This document shows, piece after piece, positions 17,886 through 27,112 of a stretch of 64,000 bases of DNA. Each line of letters starts with the position of its first letter. Within the stretch, counting starts at the first letter, position 1. The notes below the pieces were generated by a model. The model was not told where the DNA came from. It did not search any database and saw only the letters and a list, made by a program, of their open reading frames with translations. Source of the DNA: an uncultured Collinsella sp. (GTDB lineage: Bacteria > Actinomycetota > Coriobacteriia > Coriobacteriales > Coriobacteriaceae). The DNA lies in assembly GCA_934668875.1 (NCBI GenBank), contig CAKUON010000001.1:124001-188000 (forward strand), written 5' to 3'. The position numbers were made by a program, and so were the translations under genes.

Positions 17886-19010
17886 CTAGTGATCGAACTC
17901 CGCCAGCGCCTCGCCCAAAAGCCTCAGTCCTTCGCGCAAAACTCCCTCGCTCGCGCAGTAGCCCAGGCGTGCGCCGCAGGGAAGCTCAAAACGACTGCCG
18001 GGCACCAACAGCACTCCCCTCTCGGCCAGCAGACGCTTGCAGAACTCCTCGTCGTCCTCGGGAATATCCAGCTGGATAAACGAGGTGGACACACCCTGCG
18101 GGGCCGTCCAGGAAACGCGATGCTGCGTATCGATCCAAGCCTGCGCGATATCGCGGTTGCCAAGCACGATCTTGCGGTTGCGCTCAAGGATCTTGTCCTT
18201 GTGCTCGAGCACATAGGTCGCCAGGGCGTCGTTGAACACGCCGCCGCAGATCATGGTGTAGTCGCGATAGGTGCGGATGCGGTTGGATACTTCCTCGTCG
18301 GCCACAACCCAGCCCACGCGGGCCGCAGGCGTCGAATAGGTCTTGGACACCGAGTTGGTGACGATAGCCTTCTCGTACACGTCGGCCATCGACATAAAGG
18401 ACTCGGTGTTTTCGAGCGGCAGGTACACCTCGTCGCACAACACGTAGGCGCCCACCGAACGGGCGAGCTCGGCAATCTGGCCGAGCGTATCGGCATCGAG
18501 CACCGTACCGATGGGATTCGATGCGTTGTTGATGCAGATGAGCTTGGTATTGGGGCGCACCAAGCGCTCGAGCTCCTTAATATCGGGCTTCCAGCCCAGC
18601 TCCTCGCGAAGCTCCCAGTACTCAACCTCGGCGCCCAGCGTGCGCGGAATCTCGTAGAGCGGCGCATAGGTGGGCCACTCAGCGATCACGTGATCGCCGG
18701 GCACCACCACGGCCATGATGGCGTTGAGGTTCGCACCCGTGCAGCCGTTGGTCTGTAGGATGTGGTCAGGGTTGACCTCGCGGCGATAAAGCTTGGCGAC
18801 CTCGGCCTTAAAGTCTGGCGAGCCCTCGATCCAACCGTAGTTCATCTTCTCGCGGTCCAGGCGCTCGTAGAACGTGGCGCCGTCCTGCTCGTCAAGTGCG
18901 CGTAGCTCGCCCATGGTGAGCGACGAAATCGTCGACTGGGCGATATCCCACGTAGCGCTCTTCTCCCAAACGTTAAGCCACTCCTCAACGCCGATTGTCT
19001 TGATATCCAT
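17886..19010 (-). CDS. PLP-dependent class I/II aminotransferase
   Basis: A 374-residue fold-type I aminotransferase. Visible blocks are LREELGWKPDI, NNASNPIGTVLD (Asn/Pro/Gly turn), VLCDEVYLPLE (Asp that binds the pyridine nitrogen), SVSKTYSTPAARVGW (Schiff-base Lys in SVSKTY) and RFELPCGARLGYC near the C-terminus (carboxylate-binding Arg). The substrate cannot be told from sequence; location between two arcA copies suggests an amino acid linked to arginine or ornithine use, which is inference. ATG at 19008-19010 is preceded by AGGAG at 6 nt; nine upstream codons in the open frame are not used. It is 148 bp downstream of arcA2. Confidence 0.85.
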   Translation of the reverse strand: MDIKTIGVEEWLNVWEKSATWDIAQSTISSLTMGELRALDEQDGATFYERLDREKMNYGWIEGSPDFKAEVAKLYRREVNPDHILQTNGCTGANLNAIMAVVVPGDHVIAEWPTYAPLYEIPRTLGAEVEYWELREELGWKPDIKELERLVRPNTKLICINNASNPIGTVLDADTLGQIAELARSVGAYVLCDEVYLPLENTESFMSMADVYEKAIVTNSVSKTYSTPAARVGWVVADEEVSNRIRTYRDYTMICGGVFNDALATYVLEHKDKILERNRKIVLGNRDIAQAWIDTQHRVSWTAPQGVSTSFIQLDIPEDDEEFCKRLLAERGVLLVPGSRFELPCGARLGYCASEGVLREGLRLLGEALAEFDH

Positions 19011-19133
19011 GGCTAGACTCCTGACAAAAGCGGCCATTCACATAGTGCTGTCGTTCCTCATACAAATTTGGGGCAGCACGCAAGAGCGCACCGCCCCAAT
19101 GGGAGACATCTAATGGCAGCTAGATGTGTGTTT

Positions 19134-19151
19134 AAGACCTGTACGGGTCTT
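19134..19151 (-). terminator. Weak hairpin after arcA2
   Basis: AAGACC/GGTCTT with a 6-nt loop, 9 bp after the arcA2 stop. Short stem and no T-run; possibly an mRNA end-stabilising structure. Confidence 0.35.
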
Positions 19152-19158
19152 TGAAAAC

Positions 19159-20425
19159 CTTAGAGGTCCTCGCGCCAGAAGGGCATGCTCATGCAGCGCG
19201 GGCCGCCGCGGCCGCGGGAGAGCTCGGCGGAGGGCACGACGAGAAGGTCCAGGCCCTCCTTGTACAGCACGTCGTTGGTGACGGTGTTGCGGGCGTAGAC
19301 GCAGATCTTGCCGGGCTCGACGCACAGGGTGTTGGAGCCGTCGTTCCACTGCTCGCGGGAGGCCGCGATCGGGTCGCCGCCGCCGCAGGGGATCAGCTTG
19401 ACCTGGTCGACGCCGGTGGCGTCCTCCAGGACGTGCTCGAGGGTGTCCTCGATCAGGCGGATGTTCACGTCGCCCGGGTTCTTGCCGGCGGTCAGCTCGT
19501 AGACGCGCAGGGTGCCCATGATGGCGGGGTGGATCGTGAACTTATCGACGTCGATCTGGGTGAAGACCGTGTCGAGGTGCATGAAGGCGCGGGAGACCGG
19601 GATGTCGAAGGCCAGGATGCGCTCGACCTTGGAGTCGGAGTTCCAGAAGATGTTCTGGGCCATGACGTCGATCGCGGCGGCCTGGGTGCGCTGGGAGATG
19701 CCGACGGCGAGGGTCTTCTCGTTGATGTTCAGCACGTCGCCGCCCTCGGTGTGGAACTGGCAGTCGCGGCGGAAGTACAGCGAGACGTCCTTGTAGTCGG
19801 GGTGGTACTTGAAGATGTACTTGCCGTACAGGGTCTCGCGGTTGCGGGTGACCGAGTACATGCGGTTGAGGTTGACGCCCTCGCCGACGACCGCGAACGG
19901 GTCGCGGGTGAAGTAGAGGTTGGGCATCGGGTCGATGATCAGGTCGGACTCGGACTCGGAGTTGACCAGGGAGTCGAGGGTCGTGGAGGCCGTGAGGGGC
20001 ATCTCGATCTCGGACTTGGTCATGCCGGCCATGGTCTTCTTGACGAACTCGAGGTTGTCCTCGATGGAGTCCAGCTTCTCGCGGACGATCTGCGGCATGT
20101 GCTGGCCGCGGATGCCCGCCTCGGCGATGTACTGGTCGGTGAACTCGGCGCGGGCGCCGGGGACCTGGTCGAACACCTCCGCGACGAGGTTCTCGAGATA
20201 GAGGACCTCAACGCCCTGGTCCCTCAGGATCTGGGCGAAGGTGTCGTGCTCCTGCTGTGCGACCTCCAGGAACGGGACGTCGTCGAACAGGAGTCGCTCG
20301 AGCTCGTCGGGCGGCAGGTTGAGGAGCTCGTCGCCGGGACGGTGCAGGCAGACCTTCCTGAGCTTGCCGATCTCGGAAGGCACGTGCAGACCTTTCGTCA
20401 TGGCCTCCTACCTTTCTTTCGGGCC
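19159..20425. repeat. Direct repeat copy 2 (1267 bp, contains arcA2)
   Basis: Same orientation as 16070-17336. The two copies bracket the aminotransferase and the arcA1 control region, so recombination between them would delete or amplify a 3089-bp unit. Confidence 0.9.
19160..20401 (-). CDS. arcA: Arginine deiminase, copy 2
   Basis: Identical in all 413 residues to copy 1 (same catalytic His/Glu segment FHTEGGDV and Cys403), and seemingly identical in DNA including the ribosome-binding site. Upstream of about base 20425 the sequence has diverged from copy 1, but the spacing of CCGTTC repeats and -10 is kept. As first gene of the cluster it heads arcA2-aminotransferase-arcA1-argF-antiporter, all on the minus strand. 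The identity suggests a recent duplication or ongoing gene conversion; the older divergence of the promoters favours conversion. Confidence 0.98.
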   Translation of the reverse strand: MTKGLHVPSEIGKLRKVCLHRPGDELLNLPPDELERLLFDDVPFLEVAQQEHDTFAQILRDQGVEVLYLENLVAEVFDQVPGARAEFTDQYIAEAGIRGQHMPQIVREKLDSIEDNLEFVKKTMAGMTKSEIEMPLTASTTLDSLVNSESESDLIIDPMPNLYFTRDPFAVVGEGVNLNRMYSVTRNRETLYGKYIFKYHPDYKDVSLYFRRDCQFHTEGGDVLNINEKTLAVGISQRTQAAAIDVMAQNIFWNSDSKVERILAFDIPVSRAFMHLDTVFTQIDVDKFTIHPAIMGTLRVYELTAGKNPGDVNIRLIEDTLEHVLEDATGVDQVKLIPCGGGDPIAASREQWNDGSNTLCVEPGKICVYARNTVTNDVLYKEGLDLLVVPSAELSRGRGGPRCMSMPFWREDL

Positions 20426-20953
20426 TTACTGGCCGAATGTATCAGCGCCCCTCCGTTTGGGACGCTGCTTGCTGACAGCTCTAGTTATATCCAAAAACCA
20501 CCCGCAATTCCACCTCGCCCCCGAACGGTCAACAAAGTGCGATGAACGGTATATCGCATATGATTCCCCCATGATGCACTTCGGTTCTCTAAAGCAGGTT
20601 TTCAAAGGTAAACGTTCTTTTTTCTGAGGAATTAAGCTAGATCACACAAATATTTTCATGTTTAGGAACTGCATAGCGAAAACGGTTTTCTGCATATATA
20701 TAACGCTTGTCCACGATTCGATTTGGATTCGATTATATTCAGCTCTCAATCATTCTTATTCATATATCCTCACCAGTTGAGTGTGGATATAGATTGCTTG
20801 CAAAACGAAGCAGGCAGTTAGTTGTATGCCTTGGCAGCGTAAGAAGTAGGTAAAGATACCGTTCACGCGATACGTCCGTGCCACAAGTCGACTAAATTGA
20901 GACAATAGTGATTAGTGTTAGGCTACCGTCCCCTGTGGGGACTGAACGGACAG
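20426..20953. other. Divergent intergenic region arcA2/ppk (530 bp)
   Basis: No gene supported. It is AT-rich in the middle (20600-20800). It holds the arcA2 promoter, a lone TACCGTTCAC (20857-20866) in plus orientation, and presumably the ppk promoter, for which I see no convincing -35/-10 pair. Confidence 0.5.
20484..20549 (-). promoter_or_regulatory. arcA2 promoter with 21-bp spaced CCGTTC repeats
   Basis: Minus-strand -10 TATAAC (20489-20484) preceded by TTTTGGA as at arcA1. CCGTTC words at 20549-20544 and 20528-20523 are 21 bp apart, and the proximal one is 39 bp from the -10. The adjacent words CCGTTCGGGGGC and AGGTGGAA are shared with arcA1, while most other bases differ. Confidence 0.6.
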
Positions 20954-23356
20954 ATGCATATGCCGAGCAAAATCGAAAAGAAGCAAGCCGCCGCAAAGCT
21001 GCGCAAGCCGCCGCGCGACTTCTCGTACACGCAGAATCGAGAGCTCAGCTGGCTACGCTTTGACAACCGCGTGCTCGATGAGGCTTTCGATGAGTCCGTG
21101 CCGCTGTTCGAGCGCCTAAAGTTCGTCTCAATCTTCGAGTCCAACCTCGACGAGTTCCTTATGGTCCGCGTAGGCGGCCTGTCTGACCTGGCCGAGCTCA
21201 AAAAGCAACCCGTGGACAACAAGAGCAATATGACTGCCTCTGAACAGGTCGAAGCCGTCGTGGCGGAGCTGCCCGGGCTCCTCGACCGCTGGGAGTCCAT
21301 TTTCAAGAGCATCGAGGGCAAGCTCGACGCCCTGGGTGTCCACCGCGCGCGCGTCGATTCGCTTACGCCCGAGGAGCGCACCTTTGTCGCCCGCTACTTT
21401 CAGGCCTACGTGTCGCCGGTCATCTCGCCGTTGGTCATCGACCCGCGCCACCCCTTCCCCAACCTGCGCAACGGTGCACTCTACCTGGCTTGCGGCCTGG
21501 ACGGTGTCACCGACGAGGAAAGCCTGCTGGGCCTCATCGAGATTCCCGCCTCAATGAACCGCGTGGTCGAGATCCCCTCGCCCACCGGCACCTACTCCTA
21601 CATCTTGCTCGAAGACGTCATCCTCGCCTGCCTGGACAGTTGCTTTGGCTCCTATAAGCCGCTCGACCGCGCGCTCATCCGCGTCACCCGCAACGCCGAC
21701 ATCGATCCGGACGGCGAGGGCGTCGAGGAGGAAGAGGACTACCGCCAGCACATGAAGCGCATCCTCAAGAAGCGCCTGCGCCTGCAGCCGGTAGTGCTCG
21801 CCGTCTCGGGCTCGCTCGAGAAGCAAACACTCAAGACCATCCGCAAGGCGCTCGAGCTTTCGCGCCGCTCGGTCTTTACCTGCGATATCCCGCTCGACCT
21901 GGGCTACGTCTTCGGCATTGAGGGCAAGATTCCCGAGCATCTACGCAACGAGCTGCTCTTTACGCCGTTTAAGCCGCAGCCCAACCCCACCATCGATATG
22001 ACCCGCTCCATCCGCGAGCAGGTGCTGCAGCACGACAAGCTGCTCTTTTACCCTTACGAGGCCATGAATCCGTTCTTGGACCTGGTGCACGAGGCCGCCT
22101 ATGACCCCGAGTGCATCTCGCTGCGCATCACGCTCTACCGCGTGGCCAAGCAGAGCCGCCTGTGCGAGTCACTGATCGATGCCGCCGAGAACGGCAAAGA
22201 AGTCACGGTGCTCATGGAGCTCCGCGCGCGCTTTGACGAGCAGAACAACATCGAGTGGGCCGAGCGCCTGGAAGAGGCCGGCTGCACCGTCATCTACGGC
22301 TCCGAGGGCTTTAAGTGCCACTCCAAGATCTGCCAGCTCACCTATCGCGAAGGCATGGCGCTAACGCGTCTGACGCTGCTGGGCACCGGCAACTTTAACG
22401 AGAAGACGGCCAAACTCTACAGCGACTTTATGCTCATGACCGCCCACCCCGGCATCGGCGAGGATGCCAACCTGTTCTTCCGCAACCTGTCGCTGGGCAA
22501 TCTGCGCGGCGATTACCGCTTCCTGGGTGTGGCGCCCGTAGGCCTCAAGCCGCTCATCATGCGCGGTCTGGATCGCGAGATTCAGCGCGCTCTCGCTGGC
22601 GAGCCCGCCCGCGTGTTCTTTAAGCTCAACTCGCTCACCGACCGCGAGGTCATCGACAAGATCGCCGAGGCATCGTGCGCTGGAGTCCGCGTGGACATGA
22701 TCATCCGCGGCATCTCGTGCCTCAAGCCGGGCGTTCCTGGCAAGACCGAAAACGTGCATGTCCGTTCTATCGTCGGACGCTTTTTGGAGCATGCGCGCGT
22801 TTACGCCTTTGGCGTGGACTCGGACATGATCTACCTGAGCTCGGCCGACATGATGACGCGCAACACCGAGCACCGCGTGGAGATCGCCTTCCCCGTGCTC
22901 GACCCCACCTGCCGCGCCCTGGTGCACGAGTACATGGGCATGCAGCTGCGCGACAACGTGAAAGCCCGCAGTCTGACAAGTGACGGCACCTGGGTTCCCG
23001 TGGAGCGTACAGGGGGTGAGAAACCCTTCAACTCGCAGGAAGCCCTGCTGGAGCGTGCCTATCGCAACGCCGAGGCCGCGCCCGAGCCCGTCATTGAGGC
23101 AAAGCCCGCCCCTTCTCCTGAGCCGCAGCCGGTAGCACCCAAGGTCCAAAAGGTCCAGGCGACCGTCATTGAGCCCGAGCCCGCACCTCAGCCCGAGCCG
23201 CAGGCCGCTAGGCCCGCGCCCGAGACGAGCGTCCGTCGTGAGAAGCCCGTTGGCAAGACCCAGGCCATTGAGCGCCATCGTCCCGGTCGCGTGCGCATGG
23301 GTCTGGGCCTGATCGGTCTAGGCCTTAAGACGCTCATTACCGGCAAGACCAAATAG
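20954..23356 (+). CDS. ppk1: Polyphosphate kinase Ppk1
   Basis: Reversibly polymerises the gamma-phosphate of ATP into polyphosphate. The roughly 800-residue protein has the PPK N domain (NRELSWLRFDNRVLDEA), the middle/head domain and two phospholipase-D-like catalytic domains. The autophosphorylated His is in EGFKCHSKICQ; the second catalytic His region includes EHARVYAFG and NTEHRVEIAFPV. Beyond the family's normal end it has a tail of about 90 residues, rich in Pro, Glu and Ala (EPVIEAKPAPSPEP and similar), ending in a basic and hydrophobic stretch (GRVRMGLGLIGLGLKTLI). That tail is unusual. ATGs at 20954 and 20960 are both possible starts; the Shine-Dalgarno is weak for each. Confidence 0.95.
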   Translation: MHMPSKIEKKQAAAKLRKPPRDFSYTQNRELSWLRFDNRVLDEAFDESVPLFERLKFVSIFESNLDEFLMVRVGGLSDLAELKKQPVDNKSNMTASEQVEAVVAELPGLLDRWESIFKSIEGKLDALGVHRARVDSLTPEERTFVARYFQAYVSPVISPLVIDPRHPFPNLRNGALYLACGLDGVTDEESLLGLIEIPASMNRVVEIPSPTGTYSYILLEDVILACLDSCFGSYKPLDRALIRVTRNADIDPDGEGVEEEEDYRQHMKRILKKRLRLQPVVLAVSGSLEKQTLKTIRKALELSRRSVFTCDIPLDLGYVFGIEGKIPEHLRNELLFTPFKPQPNPTIDMTRSIREQVLQHDKLLFYPYEAMNPFLDLVHEAAYDPECISLRITLYRVAKQSRLCESLIDAAENGKEVTVLMELRARFDEQNNIEWAERLEEAGCTVIYGSEGFKCHSKICQLTYREGMALTRLTLLGTGNFNEKTAKLYSDFMLMTAHPGIGEDANLFFRNLSLGNLRGDYRFLGVAPVGLKPLIMRGLDREIQRALAGEPARVFFKLNSLTDREVIDKIAEASCAGVRVDMIIRGISCLKPGVPGKTENVHVRSIVGRFLEHARVYAFGVDSDMIYLSSADMMTRNTEHRVEIAFPVLDPTCRALVHEYMGMQLRDNVKARSLTSDGTWVPVERTGGEKPFNSQEALLERAYRNAEAAPEPVIEAKPAPSPEPQPVAPKVQKVQATVIEPEPAPQPEPQAARPAPETSVRREKPVGKTQAIERHRPGRVRMGLGLIGLGLKTLITGKTK

Positions 23357-23366
23357 ACGTTTGTAG

Positions 23367-23410
23367 AAGCGCCCCGCATTTGAGGAAAGCCTCGGATGCG
23401 GGGCGCTTTT
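23367..23410 (+). terminator. Terminator of ppk
   Basis: Perfect 13-bp stem AAGCGCCCCGCAT/ATGCGGGGCGCTT with a 16-nt loop that can pair further (GAGG/CCTC), followed by TTTTCC, 11 bp after the ppk stop. Confidence 0.88.
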
Positions 23411-23456
23411 CCCTGCTACCATGGTGCGGACAACAACGCGAATGACAGGCAGGAAT

Positions 23457-24770
23457 ATGAAGCTCACCATAGAATCGATGACGTACGGCGCCGACGGGCT
23501 GGCGCACGCCGACAACGGCAAGGCCGTCTTTGTCCAGGGCGCCGTGGCAGGTGACACCGTCGAGGCCGAGATCGTGCAGGACGGCAAGTCGTTTATGCGC
23601 GCCCGCACCACCGAGATTCTGGAGCCGAGCCCCGATCGCATCCAGCCTCCCTGCCCCTTCGTGGGTATTTGCGGCGGCTGCTCGTGGGGCAATCTCTCGC
23701 GCACCGCGCAGCTTGCCGCCAAGGAGCAAAACTTGCGCTCCACGCTCGAGCGCATCGGCAAGTTCAGCCCCGATCAGGTCGATGAGCTGGTGCAGCCTAT
23801 CCGTCGTACCAAGGACGACTGGGGCTACCGCAATAAAATCGAGCTCGAGCCGACCGTTGTCAACGGCCGCGTGCGTCTTGGCATGCACGGCGTCGACCCC
23901 AGCAAGATCGTGACCGTTGATTCGTGCCCGTTGTTCGACAAACGCTTTCCCAAGGCACTCAAATCGGTCGTCGGCGCACTCAATTATCTGAGCGGCAGCC
24001 ATGACCTTGGCCTTGAGCGCGTGGGTATTCGCGCCTCGCGTCGCACCAAGGCGCTCGAGGTGGCGCTATGGACGCCCACGGGCTCCTTCCCGCGCTCGCA
24101 GGTCTCCCGCGTGCTGGCAGACGCCGCTCATCCCACGAGCATCGTGCGCGTGATGAGCAAGGGCGAGAAGAAAGCCCGCCGCGTTTCCAAGGTCGAGATG
24201 CTCGCCGGCGAGGGCTCCTGGACCGAGAATATCGCCGACGGCCAGATGCGCTTGTCTGCCCCGTCATTCTTCCAGGTCAACACCAAGGGCGCCGAGATTT
24301 TAATCGAGCTCGTCATGGAAGCGCTCGACCCGCAGGAAGACGAGCTGGCCGTGGACCTGTACTGCGGCGCCGGCACCTTTACCCTGCCGCTCGCCCGCCG
24401 CTGCGATTTTGTCACCGCCGTCGAGGCCTATGGCCCCGCCGTGCGCGACCTGCGCCGTAACCTGGAAATCAACAAGCTCGATAATGTCGACGTCATTGGC
24501 GGCGACGCGGTGCGCGAGTTCCCCGATCAGGATGCCGACGTTTTGGTGGTCGACCCGCCGCGCGCAGGCCTCGCCCCCGAGGCCATCGACCTTATCGCCA
24601 GCACGAGCGCCCGCGATGTCGCCTACGTGAGCTGCGACCCTGCCACCCTAGCGCGCGACCTCAAGCGCTTTGTCGAAGAAGGCACCTTCTCCCCCGTCAA
24701 GATCACACCGGTCGACCTGTTCCCACAAACCTTCCACTGCGAGACCGTCGTCCACCTCAAGCGCAACTAG
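23457..24770 (+). CDS. rlmD: 23S rRNA (uracil)-C5-methyltransferase, RlmD/RumA family
   Basis: SAM-dependent enzyme that makes 5-methyluridine in 23S rRNA. The 437-residue product has a TRAM domain (MKLTIESMTYGADGLAHADNG), an iron-sulphur Cys set (CPFVGICGGC with a further Cys in DSCPLF), and the methyltransferase core: VDLYCGAGTFTLPLA (SAM), VVDPPRAGL, and the catalytic Cys in YVSCDPATLARDL. The His/Glu end HCETVVHLKR is the classical family terminus. ATG at 23457 follows AGGAAT closely; twelve upstream codons in frame are not needed. In Gram-positives one such enzyme often modifies both U747 and U1939, so the exact target is open. Confidence 0.93.
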   Translation: MKLTIESMTYGADGLAHADNGKAVFVQGAVAGDTVEAEIVQDGKSFMRARTTEILEPSPDRIQPPCPFVGICGGCSWGNLSRTAQLAAKEQNLRSTLERIGKFSPDQVDELVQPIRRTKDDWGYRNKIELEPTVVNGRVRLGMHGVDPSKIVTVDSCPLFDKRFPKALKSVVGALNYLSGSHDLGLERVGIRASRRTKALEVALWTPTGSFPRSQVSRVLADAAHPTSIVRVMSKGEKKARRVSKVEMLAGEGSWTENIADGQMRLSAPSFFQVNTKGAEILIELVMEALDPQEDELAVDLYCGAGTFTLPLARRCDFVTAVEAYGPAVRDLRRNLEINKLDNVDVIGGDAVREFPDQDADVLVVDPPRAGLAPEAIDLIASTSARDVAYVSCDPATLARDLKRFVEEGTFSPVKITPVDLFPQTFHCETVVHLKRN

Positions 24771-24876
24771 CCACTTAACCATTGCGCGGAAAAATCATTC
24801 GGCGATTGAGCGTGGCAAGCGGGCGCGTTCGGGGTATAAGACGGCTAATTGTATGCCGCCTATGAAAGGAACCCTC

Positions 24877-25419
24877 ATGCCCAGCGTTGCCGTTCTCGCC
24901 GCCGATGGCTTTGAAACTATTGAATGCTTGACCATGGTCGATGTCATGCGTCGCGGCGGCGTGCGTGCCACGCTCGTCTCTATCATGCCCACGCGCGAGG
25001 TCGTGAGCTCGCTGCAGATCCCCGTGACCTGCGATGCGCTCTTTGACGAGATCAACTTTGACGAGTACGACTGCGTTGTGCTGCCCGGCGGTCTGCCCGG
25101 CGCTACCAATCTGCGCGCCGATCAGCGCGTCTGCGACGTGGTCTGCGAGTTCGCCGCGACCAAGCACGTTGCCGCCATCTGCGCCGCCCCGTTTATCTTG
25201 GGCGAGCTCGACCTGCTCGAGGGGCGCCACGCCACGTGCTTCCCCGGCTTTGAGAAGAGCTTCCCCGAGGGCACCTATACCGGTGAGAAGGTCACGCAGG
25301 ACGGCAACATCATCACCGCCAGCGGCATGGCCCAGTCGCTCCCCTTTGCGCTTGAGCTGCTTCGCACGCTCGCCGGCGACAAGGCCGTCGAGAAGGTTGC
25401 CGAGGGCATCCAGCTATGA
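24877..25419 (+). CDS. DJ-1/PfpI family protein (YajL-like)
   Basis: A 180-residue single-domain protein of the DJ-1 superfamily. It begins MPSVAVLAADGFETIECL with the conserved Glu of the active site, continues YDCVVLPGGLPGATNL, and has the nucleophile elbow Cys in AAICAAPFIL, followed by the C-terminal NIITASGMAQSLPFALELL. Members act as oxidative-stress-responsive chaperones, or glyoxalase/deglycase; the precise activity is debated and not decidable here. RBS AAAGGA lies 7 nt before ATG. Its stop overlaps the maf start (ATGA), so both are translated from one mRNA. Confidence 0.9.
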   Translation: MPSVAVLAADGFETIECLTMVDVMRRGGVRATLVSIMPTREVVSSLQIPVTCDALFDEINFDEYDCVVLPGGLPGATNLRADQRVCDVVCEFAATKHVAAICAAPFILGELDLLEGRHATCFPGFEKSFPEGTYTGEKVTQDGNIITASGMAQSLPFALELLRTLAGDKAVEKVAEGIQL

Positions 25420-25997
25420 TTTTGGCTTCGCAATCGCCGCGCCGCATCGAGCTTATGCGCGAGGCGGGCTATGACATCCGCATCATCCCTGCCGATATCG
25501 ATGAAACGCCGTTTGACGGCGAGGCGCCGCTTACGCTTGTCGAGCGCCTGGCACGCGCTAAGGCCGCTGCCGTTGCCGCCGAGCACGCCGAGCCCAACGA
25601 GCTGACCGTCGCCGCCGACACGATCGTCACCTTCGACGGCAAGATCTTGGGTAAGCCGGCAAACGAGGACGAAGCACGCACTATGCTCCGTGAGCTTTCG
25701 GGCCGCACGCACCAGGTCGCAACCGGCGTCTGCATCGTTAAGGCAGGCGACACAGCCGCCCCGCATGCCGCCGAGAGCCTATCCTGTGTCGATGTGACCA
25801 ACGTGACGTTCTATGAGCTCACTGACGAGCAGATTGAGCGCTACGTCAACTCGGGCGAACCCATGGATAAGGCCGGCGCCTACGGTATTCAGGGTGTCGG
25901 CGGACGCATGCTCGTGCGCGATATTTCGGGCGACTTCTACAACGTGGTGGGTCTACCCATCGCACGCGTCGCACGCGCGATTCAAAAACTCTCGTAA
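25416..25997 (+). CDS. maf: Maf family nucleotide pyrophosphatase
   Basis: Hydrolyses non-canonical or d(T/U)TP-type nucleoside triphosphates to monophosphates; overexpression of some members blocks septation. The 193 residues start with the hallmark LASQSPRRIELMREAG, then AADTIVTFDGKILGKP (catalytic Asp), SGRTHQVATGVCIV and the C-terminal GAYGIQGVGGRMLVRDISGDFYNVVGLP. The first four bases overlap the DJ-1 stop. Full length and intact. Confidence 0.95.
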   Translation: MILASQSPRRIELMREAGYDIRIIPADIDETPFDGEAPLTLVERLARAKAAAVAAEHAEPNELTVAADTIVTFDGKILGKPANEDEARTMLRELSGRTHQVATGVCIVKAGDTAAPHAAESLSCVDVTNVTFYELTDEQIERYVNSGEPMDKAGAYGIQGVGGRMLVRDISGDFYNVVGLPIARVARAIQKLS

Positions 25998-26098
25998 TTG
26001 CATCTGGCGCTGGGTATCCCCCAGCGCCTACAATTTTGGCGTACCGTACGGATCCCGACCGGGCATAAGGCCCGGCGGAAAACCGATAGGAGTAAAAC

Positions 26099-27100
26099 AT
26101 GGATACACTGCTTGAGGCCATTGACGTTTGCGATGTCGATGGCTTTTGCTTTGGCAACTATACGGACGAGGAGGCCGGCACCGGTTGCACCGTAATCGTG
26201 GCAGCCGAAGGCGCCACCGGCGGTGTCGACGTTCGCGGCGGTGCCCCGGCATCGCGCGAAACCGACCTGCTGCGCCCCGAGAACACCGTCGACAAGGTTC
26301 ACGCCGTCTGCCTCTCGGGCGGATCGGCCTTTGGCCTCGAGGCCGCAAGCGGTGTTGCCCGCGAGCTCGAGAGCCGCGGCATCGGCCTGCCCGTCGGCCC
26401 CACGCAGGTGCCCATCGTGTGCTCCAGCTGCATCTTCGACCTCGCCTACGGCGACCCCACGGTTCGTCCCGACATCGATGCCGGCATCGCCGCCGTACGC
26501 GAGGCGCTCGATAACACCCCCGCCACCCTTGAGCAGGGCAACGTAGGCGCCGGCACCGGTGCCACGGTGGGCAAGCTCATGGGACCTGCCACCTGCATGA
26601 AGGCCGGTCTTGGCGCCGCCGCCGTGGCACTCGGTCCCATCAAGGTGGGTGCCGTGGTCTCGGTCAACGCCTGCGGCAACGTCGTTGACCCCCTCACCGG
26701 CAAGTGGGTCGCCGGCATGCGAACCGCAGCCAATAGCGACCAGATCGTCGACATGGAGCTCGCAGCCTTTGCCGCCGCTGGCTCCATGCAAATGCCGCTC
26801 GACCGCACCAACACCACCATCAGCTGCATCGTCACCAACGTGGAGCTCACCAAGGCCCAGGCCACCAAGGTCTCCCAGATGGCCGCAGACGCCTACGCGC
26901 ACGCCATTCGCCCCACGCACACCACCAACGACGGCGACACCATCTACACCCTCGCCAGCGGCAAACTGGGCACCCAGGCAAGCGCCGCCGTGCCCCTCGA
27001 CCTGTTGGGCATGCTCGCTGTAAGGGTCCTACAGACCGCCATCGTAAACGGAGCCAAAACCGCCAAAACCTCCCACGGCATCCCCGGCGCCGCCAAATAA
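26099..27100 (+). CDS. P1 family peptidase (S58, DmpA/NylC-like)
   Basis: An N-terminal-nucleophile hydrolase of 333 residues. Family blocks are FCFGNYTDEEAGTGCTVIV, VRGGAPASRETDLL, VHAVCLSGGSAFGLEAASGV and the conserved GNVGAGTGATVGKLMG that contains the autocleavage/nucleophile region. Relatives cleave N-terminal amino acids from small peptides, D- or beta-amino acid peptides, or amide oligomers. No signal peptide, so cytoplasmic. ATAGGAGTAAAAC is an excellent ribosome-binding site. It stands 101 bp after maf, and probably has its own promoter. Confidence 0.9.
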   Translation: MDTLLEAIDVCDVDGFCFGNYTDEEAGTGCTVIVAAEGATGGVDVRGGAPASRETDLLRPENTVDKVHAVCLSGGSAFGLEAASGVARELESRGIGLPVGPTQVPIVCSSCIFDLAYGDPTVRPDIDAGIAAVREALDNTPATLEQGNVGAGTGATVGKLMGPATCMKAGLGAAAVALGPIKVGAVVSVNACGNVVDPLTGKWVAGMRTAANSDQIVDMELAAFAAAGSMQMPLDRTNTTISCIVTNVELTKAQATKVSQMAADAYAHAIRPTHTTNDGDTIYTLASGKLGTQASAAVPLDLLGMLAVRVLQTAIVNGAKTAKTSHGIPGAAK

Positions 27101-27112
27101 CCTCACCTGACC

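Noticed and set aside
16070..20425. arcA direct repeats as a composite transposon
   Set aside because: The repeated unit holds only arcA; no transposase, no terminal inverted repeats and no target duplication can be seen.
17313..20953. tRNA or riboswitch in the AT-rich gaps around the arcA genes
   Set aside because: No cloverleaf, CCA end or known aptamer core could be found by eye.
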